45,544 bases of DNA, from positions 1-45,544 of the forward strand of contig CANHCR010000018.1 of assembly GCA_947459205.1 (NCBI GenBank), given 5' to 3'. The notes below the pieces were generated by a model, which was given only the letters and a program-made list of their open reading frames with translations, was not told where the DNA came from and ran no database searches. The stretch comes from Caryophanales bacterium (GTDB lineage Bacteria > Bacillota > Bacilli > Paenibacillales > CANHCR01). The position numbers and the translations under genes were made by a program. Below, piece after piece: positions 32,554 to 42,864 of this stretch (the stretch's first letter is position 1; the number at the start of each line of letters is the position of its first letter).

Positions 32554-33570
32554 GTGAAACATGACGAATTTTCTTTGATTCGCTATTTGACGGAGAAGCG
32601 TGCGCCGAGTTCTCGTAACGAAGAAGAGCATGAGGCTGGCGTGCTGGTCGGCATCGGCGATGATGCGGCAGTGATGGACTGGCCGGCAGGTGCGAGACTC
32701 GTGATGAGTTGCGACGCGATGGTCGAACATGTTCATTTCAGTGCGACCACCTCACGCCCGTATCACATCGGATATAAGGCTGCGGCTTCGACAATCAGTG
32801 ATATTGCGGCGATGGGGGGGGCAGCAAAGTATGTTACCGTCTCGCTCGTATTGCCAGCGCGTATCGAAGCGGAATGGCTGCGTGCGATGTATGACGGCAT
32901 TTTTGACTGCCTGCACCGATATGGCGTGGCGTTGGTGGGTGGCGATACGGTGTCGACCCGTGGTGATTTGGCGGTTTCGCTGACGGCGGTCGGGATGTTG
33001 CCGGTTGGTCAGGAGCCGCTATGTCGCAGCGCTGCGCGGGCGGGCGACGTCGTGTTTTTGACGAATCAGGTGGGATTGGCTGCTGCTGGGTTGCACGCAT
33101 TGCTGAATGGTGCACAGCCAGAACAGTTGATGGCGGAGCACATGGCACCGCAACCGCAAATGCAGGCGGGAGCGTTGTTCGGAGCGAGCGGGCTGGTGCA
33201 TGCACTTAATGATGTCAGCGATGGGTTGGCGAGCGAGGCGTGGGAAATTGCGGAGGCGTCGGGTGCCGGTTTGCTGCTTGATGAACGAGCGTTGCCGATT
33301 GCTGAGGCGTTACGCGAGTATGCGGACTTAACGGGGCTTGATCCGCTGCCGTGGATGCTGTATGGCGGTGAAGATTACCAACTGATCGGGACAACATCAA
33401 GCGCTGCATGGCCAGCGTTACATCGCATGTGCGGCGAACAAGGAATCGCGGTCTGCGCGATTGGTACAGTAAGTGATGCGTTTGTTGGCGTGCGTTTGCG
33501 CTTTGCTGACGGGCGCGAGCAAGCAATCGAAAAAAAGGGATATAACCACTTTCCCGACAAGGCAGAGTGA
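32554..33570 (+). CDS. thiL: Thiamine-monophosphate kinase
   Basis: ThiL (338 aa) phosphorylates thiamine monophosphate to thiamine diphosphate. Family motifs present are GIGDDAAV near the N-terminus, the Asp-rich CDAMVEHVHF, AAASTISDIAAMGG, VGGDTVSTRG, and ALNDVSDGLASE and LYGGEDYQL further on. I chose GTG 32554 (a peptide beginning KHDEFSLIRYL after the initiator), with GGGGG (32541-32545) eight bases upstream; the frame is open further upstream into the terminator region. Its stop overlaps the tsaE start. This thiL-tsaE-tsaB arrangement is common in Bacillales. Confidence 0.95.
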   Translation: MKHDEFSLIRYLTEKRAPSSRNEEEHEAGVLVGIGDDAAVMDWPAGARLVMSCDAMVEHVHFSATTSRPYHIGYKAAASTISDIAAMGGAAKYVTVSLVLPARIEAEWLRAMYDGIFDCLHRYGVALVGGDTVSTRGDLAVSLTAVGMLPVGQEPLCRSAARAGDVVFLTNQVGLAAAGLHALLNGAQPEQLMAEHMAPQPQMQAGALFGASGLVHALNDVSDGLASEAWEIAEASGAGLLLDERALPIAEALREYADLTGLDPLPWMLYGGEDYQLIGTTSSAAWPALHRMCGEQGIAVCAIGTVSDAFVGVRLRFADGREQAIEKKGYNHFPDKAE

Positions 33571-34124
33571 TTGTTGTGAATCAAGGGAAACAATACGAAT
33601 TTGTCGCTCATCGCAAAGCGGATAGCGAGCGTTTGGCGGCGGCGATTGGCGAGCGTGCGCAGGCGAACACGTTGCTTGCGCTAGACGGTGACTTGGGTGC
33701 GGGTAAGACGGCATTTTCACAGATGGTCGCCGCTAAGTTGGGGGTCGAAGAAGTCGTCAACAGCCCGACATTTACGATTATTAAAGAATATGAAGGGCGG
33801 ACATTGCCGTTTTTTCATATGGACGTATATCGCATCGATCATGCTCAGGCCGAACAACTTGGCTTGGACGAATATTTCTTTGGCGGCGGCGTGACGATGG
33901 TCGAGTGGGCTCGTTTGATTGAAGCCATCTTGCCGCGCGACTACATGGCCATTCACATCGGCCGAATTTTTGATGATGCGTACGGTGATTTTGACGAGCG
34001 CAGACGCTTTGTTATCACACCTTATGGTGAGCCGTACAACGCATGGTGCGAGCAATGGCTGGCGGCTGGTTTAATGAATCGGGAGGAACGTGATTCGAAT
34101 GGAACAATATTTGTTGGCGATTGA
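33567..34124 (+). CDS. tsaE: tRNA t6A biosynthesis ATPase TsaE
   Basis: TsaE (185 aa) is the ATPase that activates the TsaB-TsaD complex making N6-threonylcarbamoyladenosine on ANN-decoding tRNAs. The Walker A motif GDLGAGKTAFSQ and the family-specific VNSPTFTIIKEYEG are clear, and YRIDHAQAEQLGLDEYF matches. It is somewhat longer than usual because of a C-terminal tail. GTG 33567 overlaps the thiL stop; GTG 33576 is an alternative. It overlaps tsaB by 26 bases. Confidence 0.95.
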   Translation: MIVVNQGKQYEFVAHRKADSERLAAAIGERAQANTLLALDGDLGAGKTAFSQMVAAKLGVEEVVNSPTFTIIKEYEGRTLPFFHMDVYRIDHAQAEQLGLDEYFFGGGVTMVEWARLIEAILPRDYMAIHIGRIFDDAYGDFDERRRFVITPYGEPYNAWCEQWLAAGLMNREERDSNGTIFVGD

Positions 34125-34902
34125 TACGTCGTCGAAAGCGTTGACTGTGGCTTTGCTGCGCGGTGCGGAGTGTTTGGCGGAAGAAGGGATGACGGCCGAA
34201 CGCAACCACTCGATTTATTTATTGCCGGTCATTCAACGTATTTTGGCGTCGTGTGAGGTTGTCGTTGAACAGTTGCAGGCGATTGCGGTTGGTCGCGGCC
34301 CCGGCTCTTATACAGGTGTGAGAATCGGCGTGACGGTCGCTAAGACAATGGCGTGGTCGCTGCAAATCCCGCTGATTGGTGTCTCCAGTCTGTCAGCGCT
34401 CGCGCATGGTACTCGCGGGCATGTGGCTGGCACAAGTTTGTTCGTGCCGATGTTCGATGCACGGCGCGGTCAGGTGTACAGCGGCTTGTATGCAGATCGT
34501 GACGGTTGGTGGGAGACGGTCATCGAGGATCGGATTATTGATGCCGAGCAGTGGTTGGCGCTCGTTGCTGAGCGGGCAGAGCAAATGCATAAGCAAATGG
34601 CGGAGAACGGAAGCGGGCTGACCGAGGTGGTGTTGAGCGGCGATATAGAGCCGTTCGTTGACTTGATCAAGCAATGGCAAGATCGCTTGGCTGTGGTCGA
34701 TGCAGGTATCCAGCTTCGTGTTGAAACGAGCCATTTGTTGTCGGCGTATCATGTCGGATTATTGGCGCGAAGCCGGTTTATAAACGGTGATTGCGATGAT
34801 TTGCATACTTTCACGCCGAATTACACGCAACTTGCAGAAGCGGAAGCGAAGCTGGCGGCGGCGACTCGTCCGCAGACAACCGGTGAATTGTCGGAGGCGT
34901 AG
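34099..34902 (+). CDS. tsaB: tRNA t6A biosynthesis protein TsaB
   Basis: TsaB (267 aa) is the ASKHA-fold partner that dimerises with TsaD in t6A synthesis. Recognisable parts are the N-terminal LLAIDTSSKALTVALL, ERNHSIYLLPVI, and GRGPGSYTGVRIGVTVAK, as in YeaZ-type proteins. GGGAGGA (34081-34087) favours ATG 34099; GTG 34090 is only two bases from that site. rimI begins right after its stop. Confidence 0.94.
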   Translation: MEQYLLAIDTSSKALTVALLRGAECLAEEGMTAERNHSIYLLPVIQRILASCEVVVEQLQAIAVGRGPGSYTGVRIGVTVAKTMAWSLQIPLIGVSSLSALAHGTRGHVAGTSLFVPMFDARRGQVYSGLYADRDGWWETVIEDRIIDAEQWLALVAERAEQMHKQMAENGSGLTEVVLSGDIEPFVDLIKQWQDRLAVVDAGIQLRVETSHLLSAYHVGLLARSRFINGDCDDLHTFTPNYTQLAEAEAKLAAATRPQTTGELSEA

Positions 34903-35403
34903 ATGATGAATGAGGAAAACGATCCGCTGAAGGAGCTCGTGTTTCGACCGATGGAAATGGACGATATTGTCGCTGTCCATGAGATTGAGCGTCACTCATT
35001 CGCAACGCCATGGTCGCAGCAAGCTTTTTTTCAGGAATTGACGAATAATGATGTGGCACAATATATCGTCGTTGAGCTTGACGGCGCGCTCATCGGCTAT
35101 GGCGGTGTGTGGGTGATGCTGGACGAGGCGCATGTGACGAACATTGCGGTGCATCCAGATTATCGTGGTCAAAAAGTGGGCGAGCAGTTGTTGTTGCAAT
35201 TGATGGCGCTTTCACGATTTCTCGGAGCGCAGCGTATGACGTTGGAAGTGCGGCCGTCGAATGAACCGGCGCAAAGATTGTACCGCAAGCACGGGTTTCG
35301 TTCGGTCGGGGTGCGCAAAAAATATTACAGCGATAAAGAAGACGCAATGATCATGTGGGCCGAATTGGCGGATGATACGGGGAGCGGGGATTTATTTTTA
35401 TGA
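34903..35403 (+). CDS. rimI: Ribosomal protein S18-alanine N-acetyltransferase
   Basis: RimI (166 aa) is a GNAT acetyltransferase. The acetyl-CoA loop VHPDYRGQKVGEQLL and the C-terminal RPSNEPAQRLYRKHGF with the Tyr-Arg-Lys signature of RimI are visible. RimI acetylates the N-terminus of ribosomal protein S18. In Bacillota it commonly lies between tsaB and tsaD, as here. ATG 34903 and ATG 34906 are both possible, with GGAGG 34893-34897 fitting the second slightly better. The stop overlaps tsaD. Confidence 0.92.
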   Translation: MMNEENDPLKELVFRPMEMDDIVAVHEIERHSFATPWSQQAFFQELTNNDVAQYIVVELDGALIGYGGVWVMLDEAHVTNIAVHPDYRGQKVGEQLLLQLMALSRFLGAQRMTLEVRPSNEPAQRLYRKHGFRSVGVRKKYYSDKEDAMIMWAELADDTGSGDLFL

Positions 35404-36431
35404 GTCAGCATGATGTGCAAAAAGCAGTGAATATTTTGGCGATTGAGACGAGTTGTGATGAGACGTCGGTGGCGATCGTGCGCAATGGGCGCGAGGTGTT
35501 GGTCAATCTGGTGTCGAGTCAAATCGAGACGCACCGGCAGTATGGCGGCGTCGTGCCAGAAGTGGCGTCGCGCAAACACGTGGAGGTCATCAGCGAAATT
35601 TTGGCTGAGGCGTTCGCGCAGGCGGGCGTTCGCTTGTCAGAACTCGATGCGATTGCGGTCACGCACGGTCCGGGGCTCTCGGGTTCGTTGCTGATCGGCA
35701 TGGTCGCTGCGAAAACGCTGGCCATGGTAACGGGCAAGCCGCTCATTGGTGTGCACCATATCGCCGGTCATATCTATGCCAATCAGATTGAACACGAAAT
35801 CGTGTATCCGGCACTTGCGCTGGTCGTGTCTGGCGGTCATACGGAGTTGGTGTTGCTTGCGGAAGAGGGGCGTTTTCAGCGCATCGGACAAACGCGTGAT
35901 GATGCGGCTGGCGAGGCATTCGACAAAATCGCCCGCGCACTCGGACTGCCTTACCCAGGTGGACCGCACATCGACCGCTTGGCGCAGCAAGCAACGGCGC
36001 CGATTCGCTTTCCGCGCGCTTGGTTAGAGCCGGACAGCTATGATTTCAGCTTCAGCGGCTTGAAGTCGGCGGTGTTGGCGGCCATCAATCAGGCGAAGAT
36101 GAAACAGCAAACGCTTGCCGATGCCGATGTTGCGGGTGGCTTTCAGGAATCGGTCGTTGAAGTGCTCGTCGAAAAGGCGGTGCGCGCCGTACGCCAATAT
36201 GGTGCGCGCCAGTTGCTCTTGGCGGGCGGTGTGGCGGCGAATCACGGGCTGCGTTCGGCGCTCAAGGCTCGCTGCGAACAGGAGCGGATTCCGCTGCTCA
36301 TACCGTCGTTTGCCTATTGCACTGATAATGCGGCGATGATTGCTGCGGCCGCCTTCGTGAAATGGAAAAAACAGCAGTTCCATCCGCTCGATTTGAAAGC
36401 GGAGGCGCTGCTGTCGTTGGAAGCTTGGTGA
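35400..36431 (+). CDS. tsaD: tRNA t6A threonylcarbamoyltransferase TsaD
   Basis: TsaD (343 aa) transfers threonylcarbamoyl to A37 of tRNA. ASKHA motifs are present: ILAIETSCDETSVAIV, the metal-binding HHIAGHIYAN with two histidines, LVVSGGHTELVLL and GGVAANHGLRSAL. The length is typical. ATG 35400 overlaps the rimI stop. It is the last gene of this tightly packed group; the following gene is convergent and no clear terminator lies in the 36-base gap. Confidence 0.97.
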   Translation: MSQHDVQKAVNILAIETSCDETSVAIVRNGREVLVNLVSSQIETHRQYGGVVPEVASRKHVEVISEILAEAFAQAGVRLSELDAIAVTHGPGLSGSLLIGMVAAKTLAMVTGKPLIGVHHIAGHIYANQIEHEIVYPALALVVSGGHTELVLLAEEGRFQRIGQTRDDAAGEAFDKIARALGLPYPGGPHIDRLAQQATAPIRFPRAWLEPDSYDFSFSGLKSAVLAAINQAKMKQQTLADADVAGGFQESVVEVLVEKAVRAVRQYGARQLLLAGGVAANHGLRSALKARCEQERIPLLIPSFAYCTDNAAMIAAAAFVKWKKQQFHPLDLKAEALLSLEAW

Positions 36432-36467
36432 AGCATGCATTTTATGAGTGCGGCAGAGCGGCTATGA

Positions 36468-38393
36468 CTATGATTCCATCAACATTTGCCATTGCTCGTA
36501 TTTGTCGCTCAATTGCGCTTTCAGGCGGGCGATTGTCTCGCTTACTTCTTGCAGAAATAAATAATTTTGTTGTTGCGCCGGATCGAGCAAGGACTGCTCG
36601 CATTCGGCGATTTCTGTCTCTAGCGCGGCAATTTCGCTCTCCGTTTGCTCAATGCGCCGCTTGAGAGCGCGTTCATCGCGCTTCACCTGTTTCGCTTGTT
36701 GAAGCTGATCAGCTGCCGCTCCGGCGGTTTTTTTGTCGCCCTCCATTTCACTCGCCAGTCGTCGTTCAGCCTCGATCTGCGCTTGCAGCTTTGCGCGATA
36801 TTCATCGTAATCTCCTTCGTACACTTGCAAACCACTAGGCGTCAATTCGATAATCTTCTCCGCCAACCGATTGATGAAGTAACGGTCATGCGAGATAAAC
36901 AAGAGCGTCCCTTCAAAATCGAACAGCGCTTCTTCCAAAATTTCTTTGCTATGCACGTCGAGATGGTTGGTCGGTTCGTCGAGGATGAGCACGTTCGGCC
37001 GGTCAAGCATCAACTTGGCAAGGGCGACGCGCGCCTTTTCGCCACCGCTGAGAGACGCAATTTTTTTGAACGCATCTTCGCCGCTGAACAGGAAGTGACC
37101 GAGCACGGTGCGGATGCGCACTTCTTCTAGTTGAGGGAACGCGTCCCATAACTCGTCGAGTACTGTTTTCTGCGGATTGAGCGCGCGTTGCTCCTGCTCG
37201 AAATAGCCGATGCGCACGCCGGCACCCCATTGAATCGACCCGGATTGCGGTGTCCACTTGCCGACGAGCACCTTGAGCAGACTTGATTTGCCGACACCGT
37301 TCGCACCGAGCAAGGCAATCGACTCACCGCGTGTCATCATGAGCTGAAGTTGCTCGAAAAGTGGCGGCTGTTCGGCAAACGCGAACCGTAGCCCCTCGAC
37401 CTTAAGTACCTCTTTGCCTGTACGGCGTTCGACTTCGAAGGCGAAATGTGCTTTCTTCAAATCGCCGAGTGGCCGGTCGAGGCGCTCCATTTTCTCAAGC
37501 GTTCTGCGCCGGCTTTGCGCACGTTTGGTCGTCGAGGCGCGCACGATGTTGCGCTGCACAAAATCCTCGAGCCGTGCAATGTCCGCTTGCTGGCGCTCGT
37601 ACTCTTTCATTTGTTGCTCATAAATGGCCGCCTTGGCCTGCATATAAAACGAATAATTGCCGGCATAGCGCCGCGCCTGTTTGCGCTCCAATTCATAGAC
37701 CACATTGACGACTGCATCGAGAAAGAAGCGGTCATGCGAGACGATCAGCAAGGCGCCTGGATAGCTGCGCAAATATTGCTCTAGCCACTCGAGCGTGGCA
37801 ATGTCGAGATGGTTCGTCGGTTCGTCGAGGATGAGCAAATCGGGTTGGCGGAGCAACAATTTGGCAAGCGCGAGTCGCGTCTTCTGCCCGCCGCTTAGCG
37901 ACCCGACCGCAGTGTCAGGCGACATGTTCGCGAACCCCATACCGTGCAATATCGAGCGAATTTTCGTTTCGTAGGCATATCCGTCCAACTGCCGGAACTG
38001 CTCTGACCATTCGCCGTACTGCGTCGTTAGCGCTTCATAGCGCTCCGCATCGTGCAACAACGCGGGATTGCTCAATTGCTGTTCAAGTTCGCGGAGTTGT
38101 TCCTGCAATTCGACGACCGCGGCAAAGACACTCAGCATTTCCTGCCAAATGCTATTGCGCTCGTTAAAACCGTGCATTTGCTCCAAATAACCGATGGTCG
38201 TGCCTTTGGCGAACATCACCTGACCAGCATCCGGCGTCATCTGCCCAGCGATCAGTTTCAGCATCGTCGTCTTGCCAGCGCCGTTCACGCCGATCAACCC
38301 GACTCGTTCTCGTGCCTCGAGTTGCATCGATATTTCTGTTAAAATAGGGGTAGCAGCAAACATTTTGCTTACTTTGTATACTTGCAGTAACAA
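36468..38393 (-). CDS. ABC-F family ATPase (YdiF-like)
   Basis: ABC-F proteins are soluble, ribosome-associated ATPases with two tandem nucleotide-binding domains. Walker A boxes GVNGAGKTT and GANGVGKSS, signatures LSGGQKTR and LSGGEKAR, and two copies of LDEPTNHLD are present. The inter-domain linker and a long charged C-terminal coiled coil (last 100 residues) match YdiF-type members. The frame is open from TTG 38417, but a perfect AAGGAGG lies inside that extension and directs initiation to TTG 38393, giving 641 aa. Gene order after tsaD matches B. subtilis ydiE-ydiF, although here it is inverted. Confidence 0.93.
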   Translation of the reverse strand: MLLQVYKVSKMFAATPILTEISMQLEARERVGLIGVNGAGKTTMLKLIAGQMTPDAGQVMFAKGTTIGYLEQMHGFNERNSIWQEMLSVFAAVVELQEQLRELEQQLSNPALLHDAERYEALTTQYGEWSEQFRQLDGYAYETKIRSILHGMGFANMSPDTAVGSLSGGQKTRLALAKLLLRQPDLLILDEPTNHLDIATLEWLEQYLRSYPGALLIVSHDRFFLDAVVNVVYELERKQARRYAGNYSFYMQAKAAIYEQQMKEYERQQADIARLEDFVQRNIVRASTTKRAQSRRRTLEKMERLDRPLGDLKKAHFAFEVERRTGKEVLKVEGLRFAFAEQPPLFEQLQLMMTRGESIALLGANGVGKSSLLKVLVGKWTPQSGSIQWGAGVRIGYFEQEQRALNPQKTVLDELWDAFPQLEEVRIRTVLGHFLFSGEDAFKKIASLSGGEKARVALAKLMLDRPNVLILDEPTNHLDVHSKEILEEALFDFEGTLLFISHDRYFINRLAEKIIELTPSGLQVYEGDYDEYRAKLQAQIEAERRLASEMEGDKKTAGAAADQLQQAKQVKRDERALKRRIEQTESEIAALETEIAECEQSLLDPAQQQNYLFLQEVSETIARLKAQLSDKYEQWQMLMES

Positions 38394-38445
38394 CAGTTGG
38401 TCCTCCTTGATATACAAAATACATGCGACGCGGAGTGTGTCGGCA

Positions 38446-39051
38446 ATGGATATGCACGTTATAAAAAAACAGTTCCGTCAACAGGTGTTGGCTGAGCGTC
38501 GAGCAATGGACGCTAATCAGCGAGCGCAGTTCTCGCAGCAAATTTGCGAAAAACTACAACATTTTATTGATGTGACAAACCACAATCGAGAGAAGACACT
38601 GACTATTTTATCATATATGGCGTTGGCGGATGAAGTCGACTTGCGTTCATTTCATGATTGGTGCTTTGCAAACGGACATTCGTTGCTATTGCCGCGTGTG
38701 CTCGATGAAAAACAGGGTACACTAACTTTGCATCGCTATTTGCGAGAGACCGAGTTTCGCAAAAGTCGCTACGGAATCGAAGAACCGCAGGGTGAGCCGT
38801 TGGTGTCGTCTGAGTGGCAATCGCTAGCGTTGGCGCTTGTGCCTGGTGTTGCATATGACTCGAGCGGCAAGCGATTAGGTTTTGGCGGTGGCTTTTATGA
38901 CCGCCTGCTTCCGCAACTAGCTGCAACAAAAATCATCGCGCCTGCGTTTACTATGCAGGTATTTACAGCGGTTCCTGCGGAGTCTCACGATGTATCTGTC
39001 GACTGGCTGGTTACGGAACAAGCGCTTGTCAACTGCCAAGATAATCGGTAA
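38446..39051 (+). CDS. 5-formyltetrahydrofolate cyclo-ligase
   Basis: This enzyme (about 201 aa) converts 5-formyl-THF to 5,10-methenyl-THF with ATP. The signature LALVPGVAYDSSGKRLGFGGGFYDR is diagnostic, and the basic N-terminus (KKQFRQQVLAERR) matches. ATG 38446 has GGAG ten bases upstream; ATG 38452 is the next choice. It is divergent from the ABC-F gene, with 52 bases between them. B. subtilis yqgN is the counterpart but lies in another context. Confidence 0.92.
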   Translation: MDMHVIKKQFRQQVLAERRAMDANQRAQFSQQICEKLQHFIDVTNHNREKTLTILSYMALADEVDLRSFHDWCFANGHSLLLPRVLDEKQGTLTLHRYLRETEFRKSRYGIEEPQGEPLVSSEWQSLALALVPGVAYDSSGKRLGFGGGFYDRLLPQLAATKIIAPAFTMQVFTAVPAESHDVSVDWLVTEQALVNCQDNR

Positions 39052-39074
39052 GATGAGGTTTGGAGGTGGCATGA

Positions 39075-39551
39075 ATGAAGTGGAAAGTTGCGATTTTACG
39101 TTGTTATGTTGATGCCGCCGAGATAGACGCGGACGAAACGACCATTCAGGTGTTACGCGAAATGGTCGAGGAAGATTTGGTAGGCGAGGTCACAGAAGTT
39201 CGTTTGGTACCATCTGAAACCGCAGAAGTGACAGCAACACTTTATGAAATGATGGACTATTTTCAATGTGATTTGGTGTTCACCTTGGGCGGAATCGGAA
39301 TTGGCGCCAATGATATTGTGCCGGAAGCGACGAAGCGTGTAATCGAACGCAGTTTGCCAGGTTTGGCGGAATCGATGCGCGCAGCTTCCATCGCGCGAGA
39401 TCCGCTGGCGATGTTGTCGCGTGGCATGGCCGGTGTAAAGGGTCAGGCGTTAGTTGTCAATTTGGTCGATGACCCACGTGCGATTCTCGATCACATGCAG
39501 ACGATTATGCCTGCGCTGCACCGTGCACTTAAGCTACTGAACGAGGCGTGA
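39075..39551 (+). CDS. MogA/MoaB-family molybdenum cofactor protein
   Basis: This 158-residue protein has the MoCF-binding fold used by molybdopterin adenylyltransferases. The family pattern is seen in FTLGGIGIGANDIVPEATKRV, SLPGLAESMR, AMLSRGMAGVKGQALVVNL and PALHRALKLL. The usual GGTG nucleotide loop reads GGIG here, while the following Asp is kept. No other cofactor genes are in the window. ATG 39075 has GGAGGTGG just upstream; an out-of-frame ATG lies at 39071. Confidence 0.85.
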   Translation: MKWKVAILRCYVDAAEIDADETTIQVLREMVEEDLVGEVTEVRLVPSETAEVTATLYEMMDYFQCDLVFTLGGIGIGANDIVPEATKRVIERSLPGLAESMRAASIARDPLAMLSRGMAGVKGQALVVNLVDDPRAILDHMQTIMPALHRALKLLNEA

Positions 39552-39552
39552 C

Positions 39553-39582
39553 TTGCTATGCGTTTGCATGAACAATTATAAT
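39553..39582 (+). promoter_or_regulatory. Promoter for tatAC
   Basis: TTGCTA (39553-39558) and a perfect TATAAT (39577-39582) are separated by 18 bases, 31 bases before tatA. Confidence 0.5.
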
Positions 39583-39613
39583 GAAAGTAACGCAAGTTTA
39601 GGAGTGATGAATA

Positions 39614-39865
39614 ATGAGTGGAATTGGTATAACCGGTTTTTTATTAATCGCATTGATCGCTTTGTTGCTGTTCGGACCAAGCAAATTACCTGAACTAGGT
39701 CGCGCTGTCGGTCGCACACTTAAGGAATTTAAGAAGGGTGCTAGCGATGCAGTGAACGTGGACGAGCCAAGCCCTCGTAAAGAAGTAGTTATTGAGGAAG
39801 CGCAGGCGAAACCAGTAGAAGCTTCGCCGAGCGGGGCGGAACAGTCGCGGCGTTTGCCTGACTAA
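39614..39865 (+). CDS. tatA: Twin-arginine translocase subunit TatA
   Basis: TatA (83 aa) forms the pore-like assemblies that pass folded proteins across the membrane. A short N-terminal membrane helix, the [14 protein letters not shown] hinge and the amphipathic helix [11 protein letters not shown] are classic, followed by an acidic tail. AGGAGTGA precedes ATG 39614. Only one TatA/E-type protein and TatC are present, giving a minimal Bacillus-type TatAC system. Confidence 0.95.
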   Translation: MSGIGITGFLLIALIALLLFGPSKLPELGRAVGRTLKEFKKGASDAVNVDEPSPRKEVVIEEAQAKPVEASPSGAEQSRRLPD

Positions 39866-39886
39866 TGGACAGGACGGTGTGACGGC

Positions 39887-40636
39887 ATGCAAGATCGAGA
39901 GGAAAAGCCTTTTCTCGAGCATCTCGGCGAGTTGCGTAAACGAATCATTTGGTCGCTTGTCGTATTTATTTTGGCGCTGATCGGTGGTCTCGTCGCGGCT
40001 GAAACATTGGTTCAATATTTGAAAAATTCAGAACCTGCGCTTGGCATCGAGTGGAACGTGTTTTCGCCATGGGATAGCATTACGATTTATATGAAAGTAG
40101 CGTTCATCATTGCACTCGCTATTTCATTGCCTTTCATATTGTTTCAGTTGTGGGCATTTATCAGACCAGGACTGAAAGAGCAGGAACGCACGGCGACCAT
40201 CAAGTACATTCCGCTTGCTTTCGTGTTTTTTGTGGCAGGGTTAGCGTTTGCGTATTTTGTCGTCTTTCCACTAGCGTTTCATTTCACAGAGTCGGTGACA
40301 CTTTATTTGGGCTTGACGCAGACGTACGGCATCGCGCAATATTTTGCATTTATGTTCAATATTTTGTTGCCGGTCTCGCTGTTGTTCGAAATGCCGGTGC
40401 TCGTCATGTTTTTGACCAAATTGGGCATTTTGAATCCCGAGAGACTTCGAGCGGCACGCAAGATCAGTTATTTGATTTTGGTGATTGTTGCAACGATGAT
40501 CACACCACCGGATTTGATTAGCGACTTACTTGTCGGCATTCCGCTCATTTTGTTATATGAGATGAGCGTTTGGTTGTCGAGCATTGTTTATCGAAAAAAA
40601 AGTTTACAGTCGGATTCGACACCTGCGGAAGCGTAA
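39887..40636 (+). CDS. tatC: Twin-arginine translocase subunit TatC
   Basis: TatC (249 aa) is the six-span receptor for twin-arginine signal peptides. The N-terminal EKPFLEHLGELRKRI, which includes the conserved signal-binding Glu region, and the GLKEQERTATIKYIPLAF and MFNILLPVSLLFEMPV segments match. The C-terminal part VATMITPPDLISDLLVGIPLILLYE is diagnostic. It follows tatA by 21 bases and ends at a terminator. Confidence 0.97.
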   Translation: MQDREEKPFLEHLGELRKRIIWSLVVFILALIGGLVAAETLVQYLKNSEPALGIEWNVFSPWDSITIYMKVAFIIALAISLPFILFQLWAFIRPGLKEQERTATIKYIPLAFVFFVAGLAFAYFVVFPLAFHFTESVTLYLGLTQTYGIAQYFAFMFNILLPVSLLFEMPVLVMFLTKLGILNPERLRAARKISYLILVIVATMITPPDLISDLLVGIPLILLYEMSVWLSSIVYRKKSLQSDSTPAEA

Positions 40637-40638
40637 TG

Positions 40639-40669
40639 AACGGCCACCATCGAGTAGCCGTTTTTTTTA
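40639..40669 (+). terminator. Rho-independent terminator after tatC
   Basis: AACGGC (40639-40644) pairs with GCCGTT (40657-40662), with weak extra pairing inside the loop, followed by a run of U. Confidence 0.8.
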
Positions 40670-40681
40670 TTTGAATAAGAC

Positions 40682-40710
40682 TTGCATTGCGCAAAAAAAA
40701 TGGGTATGAT
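40682..40710 (+). promoter_or_regulatory. Sigma-A promoter of groESL
   Basis: TTGCAT (40682-40687) and TATGAT (40705-40710) are separated by 17 bases. The predicted transcription start falls just before the CIRCE operator. Confidence 0.65.
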
Positions 40711-40721
40711 AGGTATTGTTA

Positions 40722-40748
40722 TTAGCACTTGGCCTTGTCGAGTGCTAA
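40722..40748. promoter_or_regulatory. CIRCE operator for HrcA
   Basis: TTAGCACTT-N9-GAGTGCTAA matches the CIRCE consensus TTAGCACTC-N9-GAGTGCTAA with one mismatch at the last base of the left arm. It sits downstream of the groESL promoter, where HrcA represses chaperonin transcription until heat shock. hrcA is not in the window. Confidence 0.95.
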
Positions 40749-40784
40749 AAAGATAAAAACACACATTGAAGGAGGAGTTTGTTC

Positions 40785-41066
40785 ATGATTAAACCATTGG
40801 GGGACCGCGTAGTCATTGAACCGGTGGCCAAAGAGGAGAAAACTGCTTCGGGAATCGTACTTCCTGACACAGCGAAAGAGAAGCCGCAAGAAGGCGTGAT
40901 CGTAGCTGTAGGTAGCGGCCACTTGAAAGACGGAGAGCGCGTTGCATTGGAAGTGAAAGAGGGCGACCGTGTTCTCTTTTCGAAATACGCTGGTACTGAA
41001 GTGAAGTATGAAGGTCGCGAATTGCTAATCATGCGCGAAAGCGACATTCTTGCCGTGCTTGGATAA
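40785..41066 (+). CDS. groES: Co-chaperonin GroES
   Basis: GroES (93 aa) caps the GroEL ring. [12 protein letters not shown] at the N-terminus, the mobile loop [17 protein letters not shown] and the [18 protein letters not shown] segment are textbook. ATG 40785 has GGAGGAG (40771-40777) seven bases upstream; TTG 40779 would add only two residues. It is first in the groES-groEL operon under CIRCE control. Confidence 0.98.
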   Translation: MIKPLGDRVVIEPVAKEEKTASGIVLPDTAKEKPQEGVIVAVGSGHLKDGERVALEVKEGDRVLFSKYAGTEVKYEGRELLIMRESDILAVLG

Positions 41067-41077
41067 TTACTTCTTAA

Positions 41078-42736
<1,659 letters not shown>

Positions 42737-42787
42737 GCCGTTCACAAAATGTTTGTTTTTCATGCAATAACTTCATAAAATTCCTTG

Positions 42788-42816
42788 AAATACCCGCTTA
42801 TCGCGGGTATTTTTTG
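42788..42816 (+). terminator. Rho-independent terminator after groEL
   Basis: AAATACCCGC (42788-42797) pairs perfectly with GCGGGTATTT (42803-42812) around a five-base loop and continues into a U-run. Confidence 0.9.
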
Positions 42817-42825
42817 TGGTATTAT
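42817..42825 (+). promoter_or_regulatory. Possible extended -10 promoter for the PHP phosphatase
   Basis: TGGTATTAT is a TGn-TATTAT extended -10 box, 39 bases before the start codon at 42865. No good -35 box is present and it directly abuts the groEL terminator. Confidence 0.3.
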
Positions 42826-42864
42826 AAAATTGTGCAAGGGAATTGTTTCAGAAAGGTGAGCGCG

